DNA from: Chloroflexota bacterium
GTDB lineage: Bacteria; Chloroflexota; Anaerolineae; Fen-1058
Length of the DNA: 14,077 bases
Assembly: GCA_016219235.1 (NCBI GenBank)
Contig: JACRBO010000733.1
Coordinates: 1 to 14,077, forward strand
Direction: 5' to 3'
Shown here: positions 7,347 through 14,077 of the stretch, piece by piece
How the letters are laid out: each line of letters opens with the position of its first letter
Numbering within the stretch: position 1 is the first letter of the stretch
The notes under the pieces: model-generated
What the model was told of the DNA's origin: nothing
Seen by the model: the letters and a program-made list of their open reading frames with translations, nothing else
Databases searched by the model: none
Made by a program: the position numbers and the translations under genes

Positions 7347-8117
7347 ATGAACGTCGAATCTTTCCGCGAAGACCTCCTGACTCACTTTGACCACTTCACG
7401 CGCACGCTGGCGACCGACGCCGGTGAGTGGGTCGTCAAGGGCTTTATCGACGTCTACCAGAACGTCTACACTATTTCGATCGATACCAAAGTTGTCTCGA
7501 AGATTATTGAACTGATGCTGTTTCCGGTTCTCGCGCGATTCGCGGCCGAGCATAATTACCGGATGGTGTTGAGCGAGTACCAGAATCATTACCCTGACAT
7601 CACCTTTATCGCGCAGGACGATACCCGGATCGCGCTTGATCTCAAGAGCACGTATCGTCTTGACGCGACCACAGCGAACGGTTTCACGCTGGGCGCATTT
7701 ACCGGTTACTTTCGACAGCGGAAATCGACCAAAAACATCACCTTCCCTTACGAGCAATATGCCGCACACTTCGTATTGGGCGTCATATACAGCCGAAATG
7801 AAGCTATTGATGAACGCCGTGTCTACACGCTGAACGATTTACAGAGTATCGTTTCAGTGGTTAAAGATTTCACTTTTCTGGTGCACGAGAAGTGGCGAAT
7901 TGCGATGGATCGACCCGGCAGCGGCAATACCAAGAATATCGGCTCAGTGAGAAATGTTCAGGCTCTGGTTGATGGCACTGGGCCGTTTGCACAACATGGG
8001 TCGCAGGTCTTTGACGATTTTTGGATGAATTATCTGACGGAGGACATGGCTCGCGCCATTGACTCTGAAGTGCCTTATCGAAACCTTGAGCAATACTGGC
8101 TGTGGCGGAAGCGCTAA
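7347..8117 (+). CDS. EcoRV-like type II restriction endonuclease (R2)
   Basis: This 256-residue protein is recognisably related to R.EcoRV (about 245 residues) along most of its length. Shared blocks are (S/I)DTKV (45-49), QNHYPD (79-84), the catalytic A(L/I)D(L/I)K (96-100), FTLG (113-116), STKNI/NTKNI, GSGNT followed by NIGS (191-200), and the Trp-rich end. In EcoRV the acidic triad is Asp74, Asp90 and Lys92; here these are Asp84, Asp98 and Lys100, and EcoRV Glu45 corresponds to Glu55. EcoRV reads DNA through its Q-loop (around QNH) and R-loop (GSGNT), and both are kept. The predicted target is therefore GATATC, cut blunt. Start: ATG with GAGGA just upstream, 21 nt after M2. The stop lies 1 nt before the YdjM gene. 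The comparison was made from memory of the EcoRV sequence, without an alignment. Confidence 0.88.
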   Translation: MNVESFREDLLTHFDHFTRTLATDAGEWVVKGFIDVYQNVYTISIDTKVVSKIIELMLFPVLARFAAEHNYRMVLSEYQNHYPDITFIAQDDTRIALDLKSTYRLDATTANGFTLGAFTGYFRQRKSTKNITFPYEQYAAHFVLGVIYSRNEAIDERRVYTLNDLQSIVSVVKDFTFLVHEKWRIAMDRPGSGNTKNIGSVRNVQALVDGTGPFAQHGSQVFDDFWMNYLTEDMARAIDSEVPYRNLEQYWLWRKR

Positions 8118-8118
8118 C

Positions 8119-9123
8119 ATGAAAGGTATCTCCCACTTCCTCGCCGGCATCGCGGCCGCCTCCTTCGTCCCCGGCGTGATCGAGAGCGCAGCGCAAGGCT
8201 CGTACTTGATCTTGCTGGGCGGCATCTTTGGCCTGCTGCCGGACACACTCGATTTCAAGTTCGCGCGCTACTTCGATCGGGCGGAGTCAGTTGATCCCGA
8301 TCCAGCCAACCTCGATCCGCAGGCGATTGCGGATCAAATCGCCGGGCTGATCGATCGAGCGGCGACGGAGCGCCGTGAAATTCGCGCGCAGCTGCACACG
8401 ATCAAGCTGGGGCCGGATCGCTGGCGCCAGTACACGGTGCGCTTCGATGCCGATCGGAATGAAATCGCCGTGCGCATCGGGCCGGTGGTGAATACGTCGC
8501 AGATGATGGTCGGACAAGTTGGCAACTTGTCCAACGCGCGCGCCAGAGTCAATGCGCCGTTGAACTACACGTATGACGGCGAAGTCAACGTCGATATTTT
8601 CGGCGGGCCGTCGTTTGCCTTTGTGCCCCGGCCTGACGGCGTGGAGATTCAGTTTTTGCCGTGGCACCGTTCGTGGAGTCATTCGCTGACGCTGGCCGCG
8701 CTGCTGGGCTTGATCATCGGCGTGGTGTTCGGTTCGTTGCAGGCGGGCCTGGTCGTGGCGGCAGGCATGGCCGCACACATCGTCGAAGATCAACTGGGTT
8801 TTCTGGGCAGCAATTTGTTCTGGCCGATCACGCGCGAACGATCGAGCGGGCTGAAGCTGATCCACTCTGGCGACGCGATTCCGAATTTTCTGGCGGTGTG
8901 GATCGCGCTGCAACTGATCTTCTTCAACCTCGATCGGTTTAGCGCGGCGCCGCAGCATCGCGCCGTGATGTTGGAACCGGTGTCGTTCTTCGCGCTGGCG
9001 GTGGTGTTGCCCATCGTCGCATTATCGGCCGTCTACGTCTGGCAGAAGCGCAATTCACGCCAGCGGTTGGCCGCGGCACGCCAGGCGGATATTTTAAGCG
9101 AGTCGCAAGAAACGGAAGTGTAA
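8119..9123 (+). CDS. YdjM-type membrane-bound metal-dependent hydrolase
   Basis: This 334-residue protein starts MKGISHFLAG, the usual opening of the YdjM/DUF457 family, with the first conserved His6. Further family signatures are LLPDTLD (39-45), HRSWSHS (183-189) and HIVEDQLGFLG (220-230), which supply the His/Asp/Glu residues expected to hold metal. Membrane segments flank them (about 7-40, 190-220, 255-272, 288-308). YdjM proteins are often about 160-200 residues. Here a soluble insertion of about 120 residues (55-175) separates the first membrane part from HRSWSHS. Within it, codons 132-138 lie in a perfect hairpin (8512-8532). The in-frame upstream extension to 8059 overlaps the endonuclease and is rejected; the ATG is 1 nt after that gene's stop. 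Substrate unknown. Its natural operon partner is probably the DUF112 gene, now separated by the R-M island. Confidence 0.8.
   Translation: MKGISHFLAGIAAASFVPGVIESAAQGSYLILLGGIFGLLPDTLDFKFARYFDRAESVDPDPANLDPQAIADQIAGLIDRAATERREIRAQLHTIKLGPDRWRQYTVRFDADRNEIAVRIGPVVNTSQMMVGQVGNLSNARARVNAPLNYTYDGEVNVDIFGGPSFAFVPRPDGVEIQFLPWHRSWSHSLTLAALLGLIIGVVFGSLQAGLVVAAGMAAHIVEDQLGFLGSNLFWPITRERSSGLKLIHSGDAIPNFLAVWIALQLIFFNLDRFSAAPQHRAVMLEPVSFFALAVVLPIVALSAVYVWQKRNSRQRLAAARQADILSESQETEV
8512..8532. repeat. perfect hairpin palindrome inside the YdjM-like gene
   Basis: A 9-bp arm GGACAAGTT (8512-8520) and its exact complement AACTTGTCC (8524-8532) flank the loop GGC. Two more pairs lie outside one mismatch (8509-8510 with 8534-8535). 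In frame it codes for G-Q-V-G-N-L-S. It sits in the extra soluble insertion and looks like a dispersed palindromic element tolerated inside a coding region. Confidence 0.7.
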
Positions 9124-9129
9124 GGCGAG

Positions 9130-9184
9130 TGGTGATTGGTCAACTGGTCAATTGGTGATTGGTGGTTGGTAATTGGGCAATCGG
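9130..9184. repeat. degenerate TGATTGG heptamer repeat
   Basis: Between the YdjM-like and PLD genes lies a run of seven- and eight-base units: TGATTGG, TCAACTGG, TCAATTGG, TGATTGG, TGGTTGG, TAATTGG, GCAATCGG. It fills most of the 68-nt intergenic gap and ends just before the ribosome binding site of the next gene. It resembles the short tandem heptanucleotide repeats known from cyanobacterial genomes. Function unknown. Confidence 0.75.
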
Positions 9185-9191
9185 GGGAGAG

Positions 9192-12100
9192 ATGCGCGAA
9201 CGGATCGCTTCACAGATCATACGGTTGTTAATGGTGATCGCGCTGAGTGGCGCAGCCTTCGTCGTGCTGCACCGCACGTTGATCGCCACTGCCTCGCCCG
9301 CGATTTCGCCCCGGACTGCTCAACCACTCGACGTGGTCATCAACGAGATCGCGTGGAGTGGCACGATCGCCAATTCCAGCGCCGAATGGATCGAACTCAA
9401 AAACAATTCCTCGATAACGGTTGATTTATCGGGCTGGCGGCTTTACTCCGGCGACGGTATACCCAATATCAACCTGACGGGCACGATCACCCCCGGTGGT
9501 TCCTTCCTGCTGGAGCGCACCGCTGATACCACGGTTAATGACATCCCCGCTGATCAAATTTACACCGGTGCGCTGGGCGATGGCGGCGAAGCCTTGACGT
9601 TGACGGATGAGATCAGCAGCGTCATCGATACGGCCAATGGCGATGGCGGCGCGTGGTCGGCAGGTACGGGCGCGCCTAACCGTTATTCGATGGAGCGTAT
9701 CGATTCGCTCGCGCCGGGCACCGATCTTAACTGGGCCACCAACGATGGCCTCACCCGCAACGGCCTCGACGTTGGCGGCAATCCGATCAATGGCACGCCG
9801 CGCCAACCCAACTCTGCCAAACCCTATGTGCCCACGCCGCCCGGCAGTGTGCTGATCAGCGCCGCGCACGCCGATGCCTATGTTGTCGGGCAACTCGATG
9901 AAGGCTTCCGTTTGACGAACGTCAGTACCCAAACCATCACATTAACGAATTGGATTGCCACCGATGGCTTTGGTGAGGGCGTAGTGAATCTAACCGGCAC
10001 GTTGCTGCCACACGAGGATCTTTGGCTGGCTCGCAACGCGCTAGCCTTTACCAGTCAATTTGGCTTCAAGCCCGATTACGAATACGACGGCGATAGCGAT
10101 CCGACCGTCCCCAATCTTAGCGGTGTTGCCCTTGACCTGGTCGCCACCAACGACGAGCTGGCTATTCGGGAGGGCGCCAACAATTGGATCGATGCGGTCG
10201 TGTGGGGCACGGGTCAAATTACGGACACGGGTTGGTTATCCGGCTGGAGCGGCCTCAACGTGCAGCGCTACAGCAACTCAAGCATCGGGCTGACTGGCCA
10301 GATGATCTTCCGCAAGCTCGATGAAGCCACGGGCGGCATCATCAGCGACACCCATACCGCGTTCGACTGGGCTAATGATCAAACTGATCCGGTGGCGGGC
10401 CGCAAGGTACAGTATCCCGGCTGGGATTACGATCAACTGTGGCGCACGGCCAGAGTGACCGCCACCGCTGCCCTCACGGTTGCCATCGCGCCCGATAATG
10501 CCTATCGCGTCATCAGCGCTTTGCTCGGCTCCGCGCAGCAGTCGATCGCGATGGAGCTGCACACCTTCGACAACCTGGGTCTGCTCGATGTGCTGACGCG
10601 CACCATCGGGCGCGGCGTCAGTGTGACGATCTTGCTAGAAGGCGGGCCGGTGGGCGGCATCGACGATCAGGAGAAGTGGGTATGCCAACACATTGAAGCG
10701 GCCGGGGGGCAGTGCTGGTTCATGATCAGTGACTCGCCGCAGGACATCCGCGCCCGCTATGACTACATCCACGCCAAGATGATCGTGGTTGATGACAAAG
10801 TCGTGGCGATTGGCTCGGAGAACTTCAGCCCGCGCAGCCTGACCTACGACAACTTTGCCGATGGCACGGTCGGGCATCGCGGCGTGTATCTGCTGACGGA
10901 TGCGGGCGGTGTGATCTCTCGCGCACTGGACATCTGGCATGCCGATTTTGATCCGATCAAGCATCGCGATCTGATCCGCTGGTCGATCGGTGATCCGAAG
11001 TACGGCCCACCCCCGATCGGTTTTGCGCCCAACTACAGCATCGAAGTGAGCGGCTATCACATTCGCTATCCACAGCCGCTGACCATCACTGCGCCGCTAA
11101 CCTTTGAGGTGGTCAGCGCGCCGGAAAATGCTTTGCACGCCAGCGACGCCCTGTTGGGCTGGATCAACCGATCGGGCGCGGGTGATGCGATTGATGTGGA
11201 GCAGCTCGACGAGCCGACCTACTGGGGCGCATCGACCAGTAATCCGGTTGCTGATCCCAATGTGCGGCTGGAGGCGTTGATCGCGGCGGCCGGACGCGGG
11301 GCGCAGGTGCGCCTGCTGCTCGATCGCTACTTCGACGATTCAACGCGGGCCAACAGCAACGACGCAACCGTGAAATACGTCGAGTCGCTGCGCGCCGTGA
11401 GTCCGACGCTGGCAGCTAACCTGCAGGCGCGGCTGGGCGATCCGGCGCGCTATGGCCTGCATAACAAGCTGTTCCTGTTCGATGTGGGCGGGCAGCAAGT
11501 TGTGCACGCGGGCAGCCTCAACGGCACGGAAACGTCCAATAAGGTCAATCGTGAGGTGGCGCTGCAAGTAGAATCGAGCGCGGCCTATGCTTATTTGCGC
11601 GCGATGTTTGAGTACGATTGGGCCTTCCAGCCGCGCAGTTACTTTCCGGTGATTGCATATAACTACCTTGCGCCGCCCAATTACCTGTTGATCAGCAAAG
11701 TGTTCTACCTGGGATCAACCGGTTCCGTGACCGGTAGCGAATGGGTGCAGATCTACAACCCTACGGCGATCACGGTATCGTTAAGCGGCTACAAGTTGGG
11801 CGATGAAGAAACACAGGGGGGCGGCGGGTTTGCGGCCGACGGCATGTGGTCGTTCCCGCCCGCCGCCGTGATCGGACCGGAACAGAAGCGCAACATCGCA
11901 CTGACAGCCGCCGGCTTTTACGAGCGTTATGGCTACAGTCCAGATTTTGTATTTTATGGTCCCGGCGAACAGCTGACGCCCTATCTGACGTGGACGCCGG
12001 TCATCTCGTTCTCGTTGGTCAACTCGGGCGATGAAGTGCTGCTGCTTGGCCCGACTGATCAGATCGTAGACGGCGTGGCGTGGGGCACAGGTTCGTTGCC

Positions 12101-12224
12101 GGGAAACGTCAGCTGCCCGGCGATTGCGCCGCCGCCATATCCATCCATCATGCGCTCACCGGTCTGGAAGGATACGAACGATTGCAACCTTGATTTCGTG
12201 ATCGATTTGCTGGCATCGCCGTAA
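9192..12224 (+). CDS. secreted lamin-tail / phospholipase D-nuclease protein
   Basis: The 1010-residue protein opens with a basic segment and hydrophobic helix (about 8-34), a signal peptide or anchor. A lamin-tail domain follows (about 46-150: VVINEIAWSG, AEWIELKN, LSGWRLY). A second, more diverged one lies at about 217-340 (FRLTN, LTNWIATDG, VVWGTG). Two phospholipase D domains come next: the first HKD motif is H527-A-K529 with D534 and GSEN, the second H757-N-K759 with D764 and GSLN. Both are complete, so one enzyme can form the two-HKD active site. A third lamin-tail domain closes the protein (about 830-972: SEWVQIYN, LSGYKLGD, VAWGTG). HKD enzymes hydrolyse phosphodiesters, either phospholipid or nucleic acid, and bacterial lamin-tail domains often occur with secreted nucleases. 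The ATG at 9192 follows GGGGGAGA and puts the signal segment at the N terminus; an in-frame GTG at 9159 lies in the repeat. Confidence 0.85.
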   Translation: MRERIASQIIRLLMVIALSGAAFVVLHRTLIATASPAISPRTAQPLDVVINEIAWSGTIANSSAEWIELKNNSSITVDLSGWRLYSGDGIPNINLTGTITPGGSFLLERTADTTVNDIPADQIYTGALGDGGEALTLTDEISSVIDTANGDGGAWSAGTGAPNRYSMERIDSLAPGTDLNWATNDGLTRNGLDVGGNPINGTPRQPNSAKPYVPTPPGSVLISAAHADAYVVGQLDEGFRLTNVSTQTITLTNWIATDGFGEGVVNLTGTLLPHEDLWLARNALAFTSQFGFKPDYEYDGDSDPTVPNLSGVALDLVATNDELAIREGANNWIDAVVWGTGQITDTGWLSGWSGLNVQRYSNSSIGLTGQMIFRKLDEATGGIISDTHTAFDWANDQTDPVAGRKVQYPGWDYDQLWRTARVTATAALTVAIAPDNAYRVISALLGSAQQSIAMELHTFDNLGLLDVLTRTIGRGVSVTILLEGGPVGGIDDQEKWVCQHIEAAGGQCWFMISDSPQDIRARYDYIHAKMIVVDDKVVAIGSENFSPRSLTYDNFADGTVGHRGVYLLTDAGGVISRALDIWHADFDPIKHRDLIRWSIGDPKYGPPPIGFAPNYSIEVSGYHIRYPQPLTITAPLTFEVVSAPENALHASDALLGWINRSGAGDAIDVEQLDEPTYWGASTSNPVADPNVRLEALIAAAGRGAQVRLLLDRYFDDSTRANSNDATVKYVESLRAVSPTLAANLQARLGDPARYGLHNKLFLFDVGGQQVVHAGSLNGTETSNKVNREVALQVESSAAYAYLRAMFEYDWAFQPRSYFPVIAYNYLAPPNYLLISKVFYLGSTGSVTGSEWVQIYNPTAITVSLSGYKLGDEETQGGGGFAADGMWSFPPAAVIGPEQKRNIALTAAGFYERYGYSPDFVFYGPGEQLTPYLTWTPVISFSLVNSGDEVLLLGPTDQIVDGVAWGTGSLPGNVSCPAIAPPPYPSIMRSPVWKDTNDCNLDFVIDLLASP

Positions 12225-12242
12225 AGGCAGACAGGCTGAAGC

Positions 12243-12289
12243 GGTGACACGGTGACAAGGTGATCTCCTCAAGTGGGTCACCTTGTCAC
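12243..12289. repeat. inverted repeat after the PLD gene, made of GGTGACA-type units
   Basis: GTGACAAGGTGA (12252-12263) pairs perfectly with TCACCTTGTCAC (12278-12289) over 12 bp around a 14-nt loop. The left side continues the heptamer theme (GGTGACA, C, GGTGACA, AGGTGAT). No T-tract follows, so it is not a standard intrinsic terminator, but it may still stop or stabilise the upstream transcript, since a new promoter follows. Confidence 0.6.
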
Positions 12290-12321
12290 GTCTTCGCCCT
12301 GTCATGGCATCAATTTCTGCC

Positions 12322-12350
12322 TTGTCATCTGGCTGTTTTCCACCTATACT
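12322..12350 (+). promoter_or_regulatory. sigma70-type promoter of the esterase gene
   Basis: TTGTCA (12322-12327) and TATACT (12345-12350) are separated by exactly 17 bp, each one mismatch from consensus. Transcription would begin near 12357, only about five bases before the ATG at 12362, so the message would be almost leaderless. No ribosome binding site is visible upstream of that ATG. Confidence 0.65.
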
Positions 12351-12361
12351 TTCGCTCAGCC

Positions 12362-13261
12362 ATGGTTCGCCCCACATCCGAAGTTACCATCAAAACCATC
12401 GAGCGGTTCCGCTCGAAACACCTGCACAACTCGCGGCCGGTGACGATCTATCTGCCGCCCGGTTATGCCGCCGATCATGGACGTCATTACAAAGTGATCT
12501 ACGCCAACGACGGGCAGGATATGCCCGCGGTGAAACTGGCCGCCACGCTAACCAAATTGATCGAGCACGACGAGATCGAACCCGTGATCGTGGTGGCGCT
12601 GCACGCCACGCGCGATCGACTTCAAGAGTACGGCACGGTGGATATTCCCAATGCGCGCGGCATGGGCAAGAAGGCGCGCAAGTACGCGTGGTTCGTGCTG
12701 GACGAAGTGATGCCGTACATCAATCGCCACTTCCGCACGCTGCCCGGCCCGATCAACACGGCCATCATCGGCTGGTCGTTGGGCGGCTTGATGGCGTTGG
12801 ACATGGCGTGGAATCATCCCAATGTGTTTGGCGCGGCGGGCGTCTTTTCCGGCTCGTTCTGGTGGCGCACCGAGGATCAAGACGTGCACGCCAGACAGGA
12901 GTCGCGCATCATGCATCGCCGCGTGCGCGATACCGAAGTGCCCGGCAAATTGAAGCTGTGGTTTCAGGCGGGCACGCGCGACGAGACCGAAGACCGCGAC
13001 GGCGACGGCATCATCGACGCGATTCAGGACACGACCGAATTGATGGACGAACTGGAATTGAAGGGCTATCGGCGCGGCATCGATATGGTCTACGTGCAGA
13101 TGGAAAGCGGCCAGCACCAGCCGGCGACGTGGGCAGTGGCGCTGCCCTATTTTCTGCGCTGGACGTTTCCCACGCCGCACTATCTGCGCCAGCATCCCAT
13201 CGACGGCACCGAGCGCGTGTCCGTGCAGATGAAGCGGCATCACAATCGACGGAAGAGATAA
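12362..13261 (+). CDS. putative esterase, alpha/beta hydrolase (Esterase D/Fes-like)
   Basis: The 299-residue protein fits the putative-esterase family (PF00756). VTIYLPPGY (27-35) leads into the strand [10 protein letters not shown] (45-54), then GWSLGG (137-142) with nucleophile Ser139, and GSFWW (164-168). The acid is probably Asp207 in AGTRDE, and the base His252 in [10 protein letters not shown]. The family cleaves carboxyl esters, including siderophore and feruloyl esters; the substrate here is unknown. There is no signal peptide, so it is likely cytoplasmic. An unusual DRDGDGIID (211-219) is a canonical EF-hand/dockerin-type calcium loop (DxDxDGxxD) placed right after the acid. An in-frame extension to 12260 lies in repeat sequence and upstream of the promoter, so the ATG at 12362 is chosen. 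It is transcribed from its own near-leaderless promoter. Confidence 0.82.
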   Translation: MVRPTSEVTIKTIERFRSKHLHNSRPVTIYLPPGYAADHGRHYKVIYANDGQDMPAVKLAATLTKLIEHDEIEPVIVVALHATRDRLQEYGTVDIPNARGMGKKARKYAWFVLDEVMPYINRHFRTLPGPINTAIIGWSLGGLMALDMAWNHPNVFGAAGVFSGSFWWRTEDQDVHARQESRIMHRRVRDTEVPGKLKLWFQAGTRDETEDRDGDGIIDAIQDTTELMDELELKGYRRGIDMVYVQMESGQHQPATWAVALPYFLRWTFPTPHYLRQHPIDGTERVSVQMKRHHNRRKR

Positions 13262-13322
13262 GACGGATAATCAGAATGAACGGATCAGGGAGAATAAATC
13301 CGCCCATTCTGCTGATCCGTCT
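13261..13322. repeat. 62-bp inverted repeat between esterase and ATP-grasp genes
   Basis: The left arm AGACGGATAATCAGAATG (13261-13278) matches the reverse complement of the right arm CATTCTGCTGATCCGTCT (13305-13322) at 16 of 18 positions. The 26-nt spacer contains another related unit, ACGGATCAGG then GAGAAT. It starts at the last base of the esterase stop. It may act as a hairpin in the transcript or be a small non-autonomous repeat. No T-tract follows. Confidence 0.65.
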
Positions 13323-13340
13323 ATTAGGGGAGTTAGGCCA

Positions 13341-14077
13341 ATGGGAGCACTACCGCACACAACCATTCTCTGCATCACCAGTTACGAAAAGGGGCAGGCC
13401 TTTCTGCGTGAGGTGAAGGCGCAGGGCAGCGCCGTCTATCTGCTCACCGTCGAGAAGCTGCGCGACGCCGACTGGCCGCGCGACGCCATCGACGAAATCT
13501 TCTACATGCCCTCGCTCTTCCACGAGCAGGACATGATCAACGCCGTCAGTTATCTGGCGCGCTCGCACCCGATCGATCGCATCGTGCCGCTGGACGATTA
13601 CGACGTGGAGATGGCGGCCAAACTGCGTGAACACTTACGCATCCCCGGCATGGGTGACAGCACCACGCGCTACTTCCGCGACAAACTCGCCATGCGCGTC
13701 CGCGCCCGCGATCGCGGTGTGCTGGTGCCGGACTTTGCCCACGTCCTCAACTACGATCGGCTACGCGAATTCATGGCGCGCGTGCCGCCGCCGTGGTTGA
13801 TCAAGCCGCGTTCCGAGGCGTCATCGCTGGGCATCAAGAAACTCAATTCGCCCGATGAGCTGTGGCCCGTGCTCGATCAACTGGGCGATCGGCAGTCGTA
13901 CTATGTGCTGGAAGCCTTTGTCCCCGGCGAGGTCTTTCACGTCGATTCGATCGTGTCCGAAAAGAAAGCGGTCTTCTCGGAAGTGCATCAATATGGCCGC
14001 CCGCCCTTCAGCGTCATGCACGAGGGCGGCGTCTTCAGCACGCATACGGTCGAGCGTGGTTCCGCCGACGAGGTCGA
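13341..14077 (+). CDS. ATP-grasp domain protein, 3' end beyond window
   Basis: The frame is open from ATG 13341 (AGGGGAG at 13327-13333 as ribosome binding site) to the window end, giving the first 245 residues. The N-terminal part (about 7-85) looks like a Rossmann-like preATP-grasp domain ending in [18 protein letters not shown] (113-119) and WLIKPR (152-157, with Lys155) are the nucleotide-binding lysine regions. [15 protein letters not shown] (191-205) matches the E-x-(F/Y)-x-x-G-x-E-(F/Y) segment of the ATP-grasp core. Such enzymes activate a carboxylate with ATP and join it to an amine or thiol, as in amino acid ligases and carbamoyl-phosphate-synthase-like proteins. The metal-binding C-terminal residues are not in view, and the substrate cannot be told. 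The gene follows the inverted repeat and may share the esterase transcript. Confidence 0.8.
   Translation, partial: MGALPHTTILCITSYEKGQAFLREVKAQGSAVYLLTVEKLRDADWPRDAIDEIFYMPSLFHEQDMINAVSYLARSHPIDRIVPLDDYDVEMAAKLREHLRIPGMGDSTTRYFRDKLAMRVRARDRGVLVPDFAHVLNYDRLREFMARVPPPWLIKPRSEASSLGIKKLNSPDELWPVLDQLGDRQSYYVLEAFVPGEVFHVDSIVSEKKAVFSEVHQYGRPPFSVMHEGGVFSTHTVERGSADEV

Noticed and set aside
8287..8958. Long antisense frame (223 codons) opposite the YdjM-like gene
   Set aside because: Arg/Gln/His-rich shadow translation with no recognisable domain or start signal.
12252..12289. Intrinsic terminator for the PLD/lamin-tail gene
   Set aside because: The 12-bp stem is strong but no T-run follows it and the loop is 14 nt, so it is listed as an inverted repeat only.
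12548..13243. Long antisense frame (231 codons) opposite the esterase
   Set aside because: Shadow of a GC-rich gene; composition is biased and no motif is visible.
12283..13416. 377-codon open frame overlapping the esterase and the start of the ATP-grasp gene
   Set aside because: Arg/Ser/His-rich translation without motifs. The esterase and ATP-grasp frames both show catalytic motifs over the same bases.
1..14077. Avoidance of GATATC as evidence of EcoRV-type specificity
   Set aside because: By eye I saw no GATATC in the window, but only about two would be expected by chance at this length and GC, so absence means little.

Overview
All genes in this window lie on the + strand and are tightly packed. 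The GC-rich coding style, the Ala/Thr/Pro linkers, the secreted lamin-tail and OB-fold proteins and the short degenerate heptamer repeats between genes suggest a Chloroflexota-type bacterium (Anaerolineae/Chloroflexia-like). That is an inference from style; there is no marker gene here.

Layout. (1) 41-986: a promoter and a winged-helix protein gene whose frame is cut by an in-frame TAA near its 3' end; 35 further plausible codons follow in the same frame. (2) 1018-4283: a strong extended -10 promoter, a zinc-ribbon/transmembrane/five-OB-fold protein, then a TctA-like (DUF112/COG1784) membrane protein. (3) 4280-8117: a restriction-modification island of four genes in M-R-M-R order. It holds a beta-class DPPY methyltransferase, a PD-(D/E)XK-like endonuclease of unknown specificity, a D12 alpha-class adenine methyltransferase, and an endonuclease clearly related to R.EcoRV (GATATC). 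(4) 8119-12224: a YdjM-type membrane metal-dependent hydrolase with a large extra domain and an embedded palindrome, then a secreted protein with three lamin-tail domains and two HKD phospholipase D/nuclease domains. (5) 12322-14077: a promoter almost abutting a putative esterase with an EF-hand-like loop, a 62-bp inverted repeat, and the first 245 codons of an ATP-grasp protein that runs off the window.

How they fit. The R-M genes look inserted into an older membrane/secretion gene run: the first overlaps the permease stop by 4 nt, the last ends 1 nt before the YdjM start, and sampled lines inside are about 48-55% GC against 60-72% in sampled flanking lines. Without the island, the OB-fold protein, DUF112 permease, YdjM hydrolase and PLD/lamin-tail protein form a co-oriented set of envelope proteins. 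Their domains (OB folds, lamin tails, HKD) suggest work on nucleic acids or phospholipids at or outside the membrane. That functional link is a hypothesis.

No tRNA, rRNA, CRISPR array, transposase or integrase was seen. No gene-free gap exceeds 300 bases.
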